This document shows, piece after piece, positions 11,440-21,793 of a DNA stretch of 64,000 nt; within the stretch, counting starts at the first letter, position 1, and the number at the start of each line of letters is the position of its first letter. The stretch covers positions 61,784,533-61,848,532 of the forward strand of contig OX485804.1 of NCBI GenBank assembly GCA_950295325.1, given 5' to 3'. The notes beneath the pieces are model-generated. The model searched no databases. It was not told where the DNA came from and saw only the letters and a program-made list of their open reading frames with translations. The position numbers and the translations under genes were made by a program. The DNA comes from Polytrichum commune (Eukaryota; Streptophyta; Polytrichopsida; Polytrichales; Polytrichaceae).

Positions 11440-11720
11440 CAATTAACGGAGTGAACCAAAGGCTAGTTATAGATGGACCGGTTGAGTTTGAGAAATAACC
11501 GGTTCAAATCCAAGACTTCGGGAAAAATAGTGATTGATTTGGATGAGTTTATGAAAGCATTCATCAATTCAACTATGAAAAACCGAGAGATGTCAACCAT
11601 GCATGTAAGTTAACCGGTTGATCGTGGAAGCAATAGGATCTTGACCGATAATGTTGAAAGTTCTCCCCGGACACCGATTTGAATAGTGTGGTTAAAGGAA
11701 GGCATCTATTATCTAGTGGC
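11440..11720 (+). pseudogene. Fragment of repeat P (DEPVEVQDF type), broken
   Basis: It matches 54815-55060 and the reverse strand of 18863-19135. The coding-like part reads approximately VIDGPVEFEK, then a stop, then PVQIQDFG. Further matches follow at GAGATGTCAACCATG, AACCGGTTG and TTGACCGATAATG. Stops and small shifts break the frame, so this is a decayed copy. The parent protein is not recognised. Confidence 0.45.
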
Positions 11721-12029
11721 CCACCTCAATCATTGGTGCGGTAAACGTGTTGGCGGTGCAAGTCTTAAGGGGCTTTGCCTCCCCTCCAAGTGGGCCCATC
11801 GTCTTTGTTCTTTTTAGGTAGATGGGGTTGTAAATCGTTACTATGTTTTTACTAGACCACTTCTTCAACGGGTATGAAACTTGCGATTAGTACAAACATG
11901 ATTAGCGCATCCAAAGTGAGGCCGGAATGACTATTTCTCATGATTTTCAAAGCTCACATCTACATCTAATTCATTATCCATGTGAGTATTCTCATACTCA
12001 ATAAATGGTTATATCATTTTCCCTCAAGT

Positions 12030-12200
12030 ATGTATCGTTGTTGATACTAGATTGGTCATCATATGTTGAGCACGTGGTTCAATCTCTTCTCAACACTTGT
12101 TTGTTTGTTATCTGTTCTTGGAGCCACATATAACCGCACACCACTCAAATACACATGTTCAATCAAGATTAATAATCAAATTAGGGCATGTCTATCTTAA
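12030..12200 (-). repeat. Dispersed repeat E, minus copy
   Basis: The reverse complement lines up with 18470-18720. Matching blocks include GATTGAACCACGTGCTCAAC, TTTGAGTGGTGTGCGGTTA and the GGCTCCAAGAACAGAT region. Degenerate and non-coding. Confidence 0.5.
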
Positions 12201-12827
12201 TTCATTTTAAAAGTTGGCACTGGTCGTTTTGTCTTTTGTTTATTTGAATAAAGATGATGATGATGGTGATTTAGGCATGTAGAGATGCTTCCAAGACTAT
12301 GTGAAATGGGTAATTATTTTCTACACTTCAAGGGGGATTTCACTCTTTAAAAGCTCAAATGGCCACTACCAAGAGTGTTTTAAATATGACTGACTCATCG
12401 ATAATTCTATATGGTGGTTTATGGGTTGTCCTTGGTTGGCATGGCGTCTTTGTCGTAACCAATTTGTTTGGCATTGGCCAACGGCCTTTTGTGTTCAAGA
12501 AGTAGAAATAAAAATTGGGTAAGTAGTATAATTTGTACATCTTCTCAATATAATCACTTGAGTGAGCAAGGCCTATGGTGGATCTATGTGAATCTAAGGG
12601 TTTATGGTCATCTTAGTTAATGACATTGATATGGTGTTTAGTTTTTTATTCAACAACAACAACAACAACAAAGAGTCATTTTTTGGAATAATAATTTGTG
12701 TTTTGAGCTATTTGATTTCAAAATGACATCAAAAGCTCCCAAACTAGTTTGAGCCATGCCGTCCCAGTCTGTTGCACATGTGGTTCCCCACCTTTCTAGA
12801 ATGGTTGGGTGTGTGGCCCATTAATTC

Positions 12828-12858
<31 letters not shown>

Positions 12859-13279
12859 AACCGGGACGAGGAGTTGGTTCTTGGCATGTTGCACCCATAC
12901 ACATGACTTATGGATTAGTAAAGGTTTAAGTCTAATACAAAGTGTAGTTGGTTCAAGCAATTTTGTAGTGTGATCCTTGTTTTACCTCCACAATATCTCT
13001 AAATAACCTTTTATATGTTGTGGTGCACGTTACACCCATGCGCATGTGGTGTGTGGATAGTTGGGGTATGCATGTGGATAGGTGAATGGTACTTCATCCC
13101 ATTTGGTAATTTTTTGTGAAGAGATCAAGTCAAATCCATTAGGTGAAGGTCACCATATGTTTATTCTAGAATTTTTTGGGGTTGTATATGAATCCAAATG
13201 CAATTAGGGGTTTAACATGGATGGGAGGCACACTTGTATGCCAACAAATATGACCTCTTCATTGGGCAAGAAGGACTCG
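12201..13279. other. No gene seen; CAA repeat and C run
   Basis: Contains a CAA repeat at 12651-12671, an 18-base C run at 12827-12844 followed by a CA run to about 12860, and otherwise AT-rich sequence without coding motifs. Confidence 0.45.
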
Positions 13280-13345
13280 TTGCATATGAGCGTACCTCTC
13301 ATCCATCCAACATAAAATCTTGATCTCATACATGATAAGTTCTTG
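13280..13345 (+). mobile_element. MITE family F, left-end fragment
   Basis: GCATATGAGCGTACCTCTCA followed by TCCATCCAACAT matches the inner part of the left end of the family F MITE at 7241, 29302 and 38980. A piece of the opposite end (GAGGCACACTTGTATGCCAA) lies just upstream at 13225-13245, so the copy looks rearranged. Confidence 0.45.
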
Positions 13346-14267
13346 CCTCTTTAGTGTAGTGGAGACTAATGACATGGTGAATCAAAAGTTCACAAAACCT
13401 TCATGAGGATCTCATTTCTCAACACCTACCGTAGCTCTCTAGTAGCTTGGGCAATTTTTATTTTTTTTAAAGGTGCCTAAATTTATGGGAAATTAATTTC
13501 GTTGAGTGTCCAAAAAACAAGAAATAACACTCAAAGAGTGCCTAAAATCACAACAATGCAAGTGACATTCACGTGGTTGATCGTAGCCGCCATAGATGAA
13601 ATTAAGAAAACCATCCATGAATTATAGAAATGACTTGGATGACTCTTGAACTTAGTTTTAAATTAATTTTTCCACTCTACCCGATTTTAGAATATTATTT
13701 TATGGGTTGCCTAACTTACTTTCGCACTTTAATTAATTAATAGGCAGAAAGGTGCCCAAGCTCCTAGAAAGCTATGGTACATCAGGGTGCAGTACAAACT
13801 CCAACCCTAAGAGTTTGTTTGTGTCTCATACTACATTAATCTTAACAAACTAAACCGGAGATCGTTGACCTACATAAGAATCATTTGTTTTCGCCCTTCC
13901 CAATGGTAGGTGTTGTGAACATGTACCCAAATCCTTCCTTCCGGGGTCTTCATTGAAGCAGAGGCTAACGACATGGTAAAACTTCTTGAGCATCAGAATA
14001 AGGTTATATTCTCCGGCCATAGTGTTATACTCCGAGTATAAGTTAGGACTCTTGCCATCCTGGTTGATACTAGTATCCACCATATTTGGAGAGGGATTTG
14101 GCCCATACACTTGGACACTGACCGCTCAAAATATTTTTTATTTTATTTATATATATATTTAAAGAATAGACACTGCCCGAGTGACTTTTCATGTATATCG
14201 GGGGTTATTAGTGGGGTAGGAATTTCAGCCCCCAATTCTACCACTAGGTAACTCTGACTCAGGGGTT
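13346..14267. other. No gene seen
   Basis: AT-rich sequence. The 86-codon minus frame at 13850-14110 shows no motif. Nothing else was recognised. Confidence 0.4.
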
Positions 14268-14702
14268 AAAACCAGTGTTGGCACGGGTAGATCACTCCAT
14301 TGTCAAGTTGAACATCACGTGCGACCAAAAAAAATCTTCTTTTGGTAAGTTGCACCACCAAAATGGGTCAAAATTTTATCAAAAAATTTTCATGAGTAGA
14401 TATACACAGTACCTATGACATACTTAAAAATGGTAACGAAATTTGATGATTTGTTTTTTTCATAAAACATACCGTTTCTAACTAGAATGACACAGAATTG
14501 AACTAAAAAAATTACTAAAAAAAATAAAGATGACTAAAAATTTCAGAAAACTATTCAAAAGTTACTATCAATGGTTATGTATATGTAGAAAAAAAATCAT
14601 AAATTTTAAAATTATATATGGCATGTAATATAGGGGTAGCAAACTTTGTCCGCACGTGGTGTTCAATTTGACAAGGAGTGATCTACCCGTGAGTGTTGGT
14701 TT
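14268..14702. mobile_element. MITE with 58-bp inverted ends (family K)
   Basis: The left end (AAACCAGTGTTGGCACGGGT, then AGATCACTCCATTGTCAAGT, then TGAACATCACGTGCG) pairs with the right end when inverted (AAACCAACACTCACGGGTAG, then ATCACTCCTTGTCAAATTGA, then ACACCACGTGCG). The interior of about 310 bp is very AT-rich and non-coding. The direct repeat at the target site is not clear, so the superfamily is left open. Confidence 0.7.
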
Positions 14703-15829
14703 CGTATCATTAATTTTTTAATTAAAAATATGCCATTTGGGTATCTATAATGAGGGTTTCAGAACTTTTGATTCGAGTATTTGACAATGTTCTTTTTCTT
14801 TTTCTTTTTTGATACCATTTTAGGTCTATAGACACCCTAACCTCCGTAATATCACCCTCCTTAATGTCACTCCTTCTCAAAACCCTAGGGAATGGATGTT
14901 TGCAATATAAATCTCACTCCTTGTTGTCACATTTCCCTCTCGCATATCACAGGTTTAGCCCCGTTGATTGCCGGATCCTTTGTTACCAAGTGAGGTGTTT
15001 TAGGCTTCAATTCAATTTGGTTTCTCCTCGTTACCTGCATAATCATGGGCTTGAATTGTTTCAGCTTGTGAACTGAGAGGTTGGGAATTCCACTCATGTG
15101 GGTTGTTGAGAGTGGACATGCTTCAGGTTTGAGAAAAAAAAAGGTGGGGTGGTGGGCACCCAATTTCTAATTTAGAGGCCACTGGTTGTCAAAATCTAAA
15201 AGTCAATGTGGGTGTTGTTTTTTGTCTCTGTCTTCATGGTCCCATGGACTATAGTGCATTTTGAGGTTTGAATGTGTTTGGTTTTTGGGTAAGGTGAGTG
15301 CACATGTTTTGGTGCAATTCAAAGTCAAGATGCCTCAAGTCGTGCACATATTGCCACGAAGCTTTTGCGGATTCTGTTTGATTTCGGGACTATCAAAGAG
15401 GTAGTGCCTTTGATTTGTAGTGATTGCAATGATGCATCTTCATGCCATTGTAAGGGTTTATGGTAGCATCTAGTCGTCATGTTTGAGATTTGTGTTGTAC
15501 TTGCAAATACTACGTTGTTGAAGGTGGAATTGAAGTCAGATGTTGTAACTAAACTCGAAGTCTTGGGATGTGAATTGCTCGTCATTAACTTTGTCTTCAC
15601 GCTCGTGAATTCACATTAACCCCTACCCCTATTTGTGGACGAAATGCTTCCTCATGGCTACATGCGACAACTGAATTGATAACCCATAGTCTTGAAGAAT
15701 TTGGGATAATGAATGCATAGCAAGAGTTTTGTGGTTGTTGCTCCTACCTCAAGGAAAAAAAATTGCACCAAAATCCATTGGACTTGCAATTCAACCCATA
15801 CTAGTGATTATAATCGTGACCTAAAAATA
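14703..15829. other. No gene seen
   Basis: Several frames of 70-91 codons open on both strands (14864-15163, 15325-15600), overlapping each other with no domain motif. They are treated as chance openings. Confidence 0.4.
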
Positions 15830-16070
15830 AAGGGCTCTTGTGGATATCACCCTTTTTCCTCCCTTTTTCTTGTGCAACATTACGATGGCCTTCACATGAC
15901 ATACACCTTCTCAGATATGATGCACATTAATCACAAGTGTTTGCAGCCCAATCCTAGACCGGTGCATTAATCTCAATTGAAATTATAGGGCTTCTACGGA
16001 TGTCATGCATGGCTCCTCCTTGTCATTGTCCAACATTGCGATGACCTTCATGTGACGCACACCTCGCTAA
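15830..16070 (+). repeat. Imperfect two-copy tandem repeat
   Basis: The block GGCTCTTGTGGATATCACCC to CATACACCTTCTCAG (15830-15915) recurs as GGGCTTCTACGGATGTCATG to CGCACACCTCGCTAAG (15987-16075). Both contain ...CAACATTRCGATGRCCTTCA. The copies are about 155 bp apart and roughly 75% alike by eye. No function is suggested. Confidence 0.5.
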
Positions 16071-17085
16071 GGAGAGGTTGAAACATGGCAACAAGAACTT
16101 TGGCTACGGTGGTTGCAATGGCAATGTTGAAATTCACTCTTCATCATGTTTCTTGTGATTTGTCACTAGAAAAAAACCGTGAACTCATAAGTTTGATATT
16201 AAGAGTTTTATGTTGCATGAATGTTGGTCACCATTTTCTGTACAAGTTATATGTGTTGAAGTTTTTTTTTTTTTTTTTTTTTTTTGTACTTGTACTTGTA
16301 TTTGTACTTATTCTCACTTTTTGTACATATTTTTATGAAATTTTGAATAAACATATCGTATAAATTTTGAGCTTTGCGAATGTGTGTAACTTTTGGAGAC
16401 TATTTGTGTCCTATGTATGAAACCATCGATTTCAGCATTGGAATGTTGCACTATGTGTTATTGCATAATGCCACACATTAAACTAATTCTCTTTTATCAC
16501 GCATCCATGTTAACACTACATAAGTTCTTAATATCACGTGCACTTTGGTTGCCACAACGTGTGATATTACGAGGGTTAGAGTGTACCATGCAAGGGCCCT
16601 TGATACCTACGTAAAATCTTCCTTGTATTAGATTTGGTTAAAATGGTATTGAACCAATAATAACTATAGTTTACCAAGATTCTTCCACCTTGACAATACC
16701 ATACCCACCAACTATTCATATTTAACTAGTATTACAAGTTTGGTATTCATGGGTGTTCTATTTGATATCATTATTGATGCTAATTAGGTATTGAGACCAT
16801 GCATTCATCCATATACTAGACCGGCTCATTGGTTGAAACCAAAGTTGGGCTCGTATGTAGGTGGATACATGGAATCAATATACAATACCAATGACGTTTT
16901 CAATAACTTGCCTCACATGTATCAATATTGTATTGTCAACCAAATGTCGACACTTGGTGGGTATCACAAGATGAAAGATTTTTCTTTTACCCAAGTCATT
17001 ATTTGATTCAATGTCATTCTAAATCATATTGATATTAAGGTATCAAGGTCCCTCATGATATATAGGCCCGAATTGTATTAAAAAT

Positions 17086-17087
<2 letters not shown>
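16071..17087. other. No gene seen; T run
   Basis: A 24-base T run at 16262-16285 and AT-rich sequence. The frames at 16085-17006 are short and without motifs. Confidence 0.4.
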
Positions 17088-17129
<42 letters not shown>

Positions 17130-17143
17130 CACCACCACCACCA
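17088..17143. repeat. AT microsatellite joined to CAC repeat
   Basis: A TA run of about 39 bases (17088-17126) passes directly into a CAC triplet run (17127-17143). Confidence 0.9.
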
Positions 17144-17870
17144 CTATATTGTGGTGGATGTCCTACTTGTGCTTGAAATTGTTCCCCCCTTTGAATCTAA
17201 TACAAATCTTGACAACTAGTTGGTACAAAAGAACTGTGAATCCCACTCGAGCTATAAATAGAGAAGAACTTGAGATGAACTCAATGACAATCTTCTTGAG
17301 TAGGGCTGAAACTTGGAATGGGAATGTGTTTCAATTTACACTCAATTCTGAATATAATAACCTAAGGTCTCGAATTTTTTAAGGTTGCATTTTAAAGAAA
17401 ATTTGATATCCAGATTAAGCTTGAAAACCCCCAATGAATTTAGTGGGCCGCATTTGAATCAACTAATCACAAACATATAGAAGGCATTTAAAATAAAAAT
17501 AAAAATGGATGCATGCTTGTATGCTCATATGCAAACTTCATCGTGACACTAGAGTTGACCTTTAAGTCAAAGGGACTTTTTGTTGGAAGTTGGTCCCTAT
17601 TTTTTCCATTGGTTTTTCTTAATACAATATCAATATTTCATTTCAACTTGTTGTGCATGCTTGGTTCATGTTTAAAGGTAGTGTTTATGTTTGAATGAAG
17701 ATCAACCTATGGCGATTCGTTGAGGGTCAAACATATTTTAGCACCTCTTGGCATGCCAAAATGAGTTTGACCCTCAATGAATTGATATACAATGTTCTTT
17801 GTTCAACTCTCCAAGCATGAACTACAAACTAACCAAAAGTGTAAGGTATTGTATGCAAGACAACCCAACT

Positions 17871-17913
<43 letters not shown>

Positions 17914-18469
17914 CTCTAAAGGCTCATTTTAGATTTCATTGTACTACACTTACCAAAGGGGAGGGTGAGAAGACCGATGGTGTCTATCATAAACCACCAA
18001 ATCGAGGTCAAAAACCTTGAATTAGTCTAGTGAATTTAAATTGGGATGAATGAACAATCAACATGGGGGGGGACATGTTTTCACTATTACCCCTTTAGTA
18101 GGTGTTATGAAACCAAATCCATAAATGTTTTGCCAATTCATCCCCAATTTACATTGGAGAGACTAATTCGGGACCTCTACACCTCCCCCTCGATAGATGT
18201 TGTGAATGCTTACTTTCCAACATGATAACCCCTAAAGGATTATATTTTGTAACATCTATCATTAGGGGGCAATAACAATATGCTCCTTTAGGTTTATTGT
18301 TGTTCCTTATTAATCGGGAGTATTGTTACTTATAATTTAGGTGTTGTTTTTCCTACAAATGGTAGTCTTTGGGCTCTACATCACAATCAACATTTTCATC
18401 CCTCTGTGATGGTAGGTGTTGTAAACTTGTAAGATATGCAAATGTTATGGAATCACTTCTCTTAATCGA
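17144..18469. other. No gene seen; A run and small hairpin
   Basis: A 38-base A run lies at 17872-17909. At 18184-18270 a hairpin of about 24-base arms can form (CCCCCTCGATAGATGTTGTG paired with the inverse of GTAACATCTATCATTAGGGG), with a 40-base loop. No coding motif. Confidence 0.45.
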
Positions 18470-18720
18470 ACACCTACATTTGATTGGTGTGGTTCAGTGT
18501 GAATGAAGACAAAAAAACACCATAAAGACACATTGTTTTTAAACATTAGATTACGTGTTCATATTTTATTAACTGCTCTACATTGAATAGTGAACACGAT
18601 TGGGGAGGACCTACCATGTATTAAGAAACCAACATACATGCACTTCCCAATAACCATAGCTAAATAATGAGAATTCCAATCTTCAATCCAACGTTCGTTG
18701 ATGCTTCATCGTACATTTGC
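18470..18720 (+). repeat. Dispersed repeat E, + copy
   Basis: Aligns with 30398-30660 through CACCATAAAGACACA, TTAGATTACGTGTTC, TACATTGAATAGTGAACAC, CCAACATACATGCACTTCCC and the CGTTTCATTGTGTAC segment. Degenerate and non-coding. Confidence 0.5.
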
Positions 18721-18862
18721 TAACGCAACACACGTTTCATTGTGTACAAGTTGGAGACCGCGAAGAAACGAACCGAAAAAAAAACACCTTGCATATATAC
18801 AAACAAGCTCACCCACCATTGATGAAGGTTGCAAAATATAACACATGCAAGTGGTGTCAGAA

Positions 18863-19135
18863 TCAGGAGGTGCCTGTACCAGTCCAATCATTATCCCCAT
18901 ATTTTTCTCTAGCGTCCATGGAGGGTTTTGGGCATAATCGGTGGAGATGCTCCTGTTCTGTTTCCAAGCTCAACCGGTTCCATGTTGACAGCTTTCCGTC
19001 TTCCTTTATTAAATCGGGGCATGTTCCATAGATTCCCCTAAAATGATGCCTAGTGTTCCTGAAGTCTTGAACTCCAACCTCTTCGTTCTCAAACTCAACC
19101 GCTTCATCTGTTAACGAGCAGTCGATTCCCCCCAA
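18863..19135 (-). CDS. Unrecognised 90-codon open frame, best copy of repeat P
   Basis: I do not recognise this protein. The frame runs uninterrupted and holds the segment LTDEAVEFENEEVGVQDFR near residues 8-26, followed by a charged, polar stretch rich in E, D and R (for example LETEQEHLHRLCPKP near residues 56-70). The four other copies in this window (11440-11720, 20800-20960, 24485-24553, 54815-55060) share this motif or its DNA. Of the two longer ones, both have stops further on, while this one stays open through the whole shared region, which is what a real exon or a young copy would show. No splice sites, start context or partner exons could be fixed, so it may be one exon of a host gene or a captured fragment. 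Confidence 0.3.
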   Translation of the reverse strand: MGGIDCSLTDEAVEFENEEVGVQDFRNTRHHFRGIYGTCPDLIKEDGKLSTWNRLSLETEQEHLHRLCPKPSMDAREKYGDNDWTGTGTS

Positions 19136-19157
19136 TCATTGATTTTCTCACCTATAT

Positions 19158-19189
<32 letters not shown>

Positions 19190-19443
19190 CACGCTCTTGT
19201 ATTTCTCTTCTTCTTGTTATACCATCTTCACACAACACTTGATACCGGCTACACTCAATTGTCCTATTAGTGTGGGCTACCATTTGGAGTTACATGTCAC
19301 TGCAACTTTTACCAATATGAACCTTTTTTTTAACCAAGCAAGTTATGTCATGTTCTTTAGTGTGCAAACTAACTATATATGTAGCTTGAATACAAAATCA
19401 TATGCTCAGTACATTGTGAAAGCAATGCATAACTCCCAAATGG

Positions 19444-19612
19444 TTTGTTTTCCTTTTTGGAAACACGGGAGATGCTTGACCACGTGGCTAGTTTCCCGTC
19501 AAGTGGAGAGACGATTTCACGGCCGGGGTTCGAACCGCCAACCACTCCATTCGGTTTGGGGTACCTTTCCACTATCATTCAGCAATTTAGGGTCATCTTG
19601 GACCCTAAATGC
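19444..19612 (-). mobile_element. SINE family 1, minus copy
   Basis: Read on the minus strand it starts GGGTCCAAGATGACCCTAAA, has GATAGTGGAAAGGTACC in the A-box region and the B-box-like GGTTCGAACCCCGG, and ends near GTTTCCAAAAAGGAAAACAA. Flanks are a perfect 14-bp repeat TAACTCCCAAATGG (19430-19443 and 19613-19626). It matches 5006-5210 along its length. Confidence 0.8.
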
Positions 19613-19724
19613 TAACTCCCAAATGGTAAGCTAACCCATAACACCAATGGGACAAGTCAATGTTCCTTGGCAGCCACTGGAGTTGCTTCACCCTGGTGCC
19701 TTGCAATGGATAACTCCCTAACGG

Positions 19725-19901
19725 TTTGTGCTTCTTTGTTGAGTATACAGGAGCTGCTTCACCACCTAACTAGTTTTCCGTCAAGTCGAGAGACAATTTC
19801 ACGGCCAGGAAGCGAACCGCCAACCGCTCCGTTGGGTTTAGGTACCTTTCCAGTATCATCCATCCGGCAGTTTAGGGTCATTTTGGACCCTAAATGCTAA
19901 T
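19725..19901 (-). mobile_element. SINE family 1, duplicated minus copy
   Basis: Same element and same target sequence as 19444-19612. The flanks are TAACTCCCTAACGG (19711-19724) and TAACTCCCAAATGG (19902-19915). The shared site and the shared downstream sequence show that this copy came from a tandem duplication of the locus, not from a second insertion. B-box-like GGTTCGCTTCC is slightly altered. Confidence 0.75.
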
Positions 19902-20003
19902 TAACTCCCAAATGGTAAACTAACCCAACCCATAACACTAATTAACAGGACAAGTGAGTGTTCCTTGGCAGCTACTGGAGCTGCTTCACCCTGGTGCCTT
20001 GCT

Positions 20004-20395
20004 GGGGAGCGAGGGAAAATAGGGCGAGGGGGCCAGCCCCCCTCCCTCCTCCGCCCTGCACGGGAATAGGGGAATAATAGCAGAAGTGCCAAAATTAGGT
20101 CATTCTGTGGCCCCTAGCCATTAGGTAACTAGGGTAGGGTAAGGTAGGGTAGGGTAGGGTAAGGGGGTAGTAGATGATTCCACATACATACACTTCGCCC
20201 CTATTATTAACCTGGCTCCAGGATTAGGGAGGGTGACACTGACTGAAGAAGAGGAGGAAGCAATTAGCAGCAGCAAAGAAGGCAAGGGCCTTCGGAATGG
20301 GCGCCCAAGAAGTGGGGATCGGGGAAGGGGGGGCCTTGTATTTCTCCAACACAACCCCTTTATTATATGGCTCCCCACGGCCGGAAATTATGTGC
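20004..20395. other. No gene seen; TAGGG-type run
   Basis: GC-richer sequence. At 20128-20166 there is a degenerate run of GGGTA/GGTA units. The segment GGCCTTGTATTTCTCCAA at 20332 recurs at 25746 with one change. Overlapping short frames on both strands carry no motif. Confidence 0.4.
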
Positions 20396-20496
20396 ACCCA
20401 GTATCCCAATCAGTGTGTGCGTGCAGGGCTGTTTTTTCACAAAGTTTTTACCCGTCCACGTCCCAAAACCTCGAATTGAAAGGCAAAAAAAATTGC

Positions 20497-20620
20497 AACC
20501 CGTCCCAAAACCGGTAATTTCAAAACCAACCCGTCCATGGAAAGGTTGAAGAAAAAACAACCCGTCCCAAAACCGGTAATTTCTAAACCAACCCGTCCAT
20601 GAAAAGGTTAAAGGAAAAAA
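20497..20620 (+). repeat. 62-bp subterminal tandem repeat of the hAT-like element
   Basis: Two copies of a unit of about 62 bp, each with CAACCCGTCCCAAAACCGGT and later ACCAACCCGTCCATG, followed by an A-rich piece. The right end (24930-25015) has related CCCGTCC and ACGTCCCAAAACCGGTTC motifs. Subterminal repeats of this sort are usual transposase binding sites in hAT elements; here that is inference. Confidence 0.65.
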
Positions 20621-20799
20621 CAAATTGATAAAGATAACCCAAAAGATGTCGGCATGTGATTGGTGCACTTGCCACTTGGAAACAATAGTATCTTACTATC
20701 TTCGTTCATTTCTACTTTTTCTATTATAATTACCAATTTGCCAGCCTGCCACTGCCCCATTTTGTCTGTTTGTCCACAGACTAGTTCAGAGAAACTGAA

Positions 20800-20960
20800 C
20801 TAGACTCAGTCACTCAAACTCAACCGGTTCATTTGAAACTAACTCGAATTCAAGAAGTTGGAGAGTGCCGCTGGAACAATCTTCTCCTGCAATCTTGAAC
20901 TTCAACAGGTGTTTTCTCAAACTCAACCGGTTCATTTGACGACTGCAATCAAGTTATCTC
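20800..20960 (-). pseudogene. Fragment of repeat P inside the hAT-like element
   Basis: On the minus strand the sequence reads SNEPVEFEKTPVEVQDCRRR, then LFQRHSPTS and a stop, matching the motif of 18863-19135. The 22-base stretch beginning CTCAAACTCAACCGGTTC occurs twice (20816 and 20915 regions), so two partial copies lie in tandem. It appears to be captured sequence carried by the transposon. Product unknown. Confidence 0.4.
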
Positions 20961-21535
20961 TCACCGGTCTCTCAGTTGCTTTAGCTTTCAGTTGCATATG
21001 TTCGATTCATTAGCATCCTAAATCTTGAGAGTCTTATTCCTCTCTTTTGTTGTGGGTTGAGTGCAGATTCGAGGGCTGTGCAGGAAATTTCTGTCAATTC
21101 GAGTTAAACCCTAGCAAATTGCAAGGTTGAGCTTGTAAGTTGTTGGGTCAATGTATGAGTAGATATTTGAGCCTTACATGTGCCTAAGATGGTGGAAGCG
21201 TTGTCTTTGCAAGGATAGTGCAAGCGTTGTCTATTTATTAGTTGGATTGATTTTGCAGGTTCAAGTCTCAAGCCCCATCACGATTCCGATGAAGAAATTG
21301 TGACACTTTCAAGTCCGATGTTCCAAGGTCTGCAAGTTTAGAGAGACGGATAAATTATCACATATGAGGACACCTCTTCTCCATTAAATTTTTTAACATG
21401 TTTATATATACTAATTCTTATTCAATTACTAAGTTTACCTTCAATTGTAATCTTTGACATTATGTTAAAAAGGTTCTAAATTTTGTGGTTGATGAATTAA
21501 TGTATGCAGGTGAATCAAGCACTTCAAGATTGATA
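20961..21535. other. Interior of the hAT-like element; no gene seen
   Basis: AT-rich sequence with several short T-rich and AG-containing stretches that could resemble introns, but no frame or motif supports a gene. Confidence 0.4.
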
Positions 21536-21793
21536 CCCTACCTCAACGGCAGGTTCGGCCATAATTAATTGATTTTGCTAGTGCCTAATAATTATTTTCC
21601 AGCAACCCAAAAATGCCTAAAATGTTGGAAAATCTATCATAAAAGTGCCAAATTTTTGTAAAACAAATTTCATTATAAACTGAAAAATACATATGTAATT
21701 TCCGTAGAAATCAAAAAACAACACTAATATGCAAACTTAATGTGATAAAATCACATTTAACCTACTTGGTATATAATAAGTAATATCGTACTT

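Larger units (their letters stand above)
19253..20003 (+). mobile_element. Palindromic MITE of the B group, broken by SINEs and partly duplicated
   Basis: The left half (CACTCAATTGTCCTATTAGT, GGGCTACCATTTGGAGTTAC, then AACCAAGCAAGTTATGTC) pairs with the right half found after the SINE (TAACTCCCAAATGGTAAGCT, AACCCATAACACCAATGGGA). A SINE splits the element at TAACTCCCAAATGG. The segment from about 19424 to 19710 (junction, SINE, right half and the GGCAGCCACTGGAG flank) is repeated directly at 19711-20003. This explains the second SINE at the identical site. A frame of 157 codons across this block (19161-19634) runs through repeat sequence and is not a gene. Confidence 0.7.

Noticed and set aside
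19161-19634. 157-codon open frame on the + strand
   Set aside because: It begins in an AT/GT microsatellite and runs through a MITE and an inverted SINE. No domain and no codon-like pattern.
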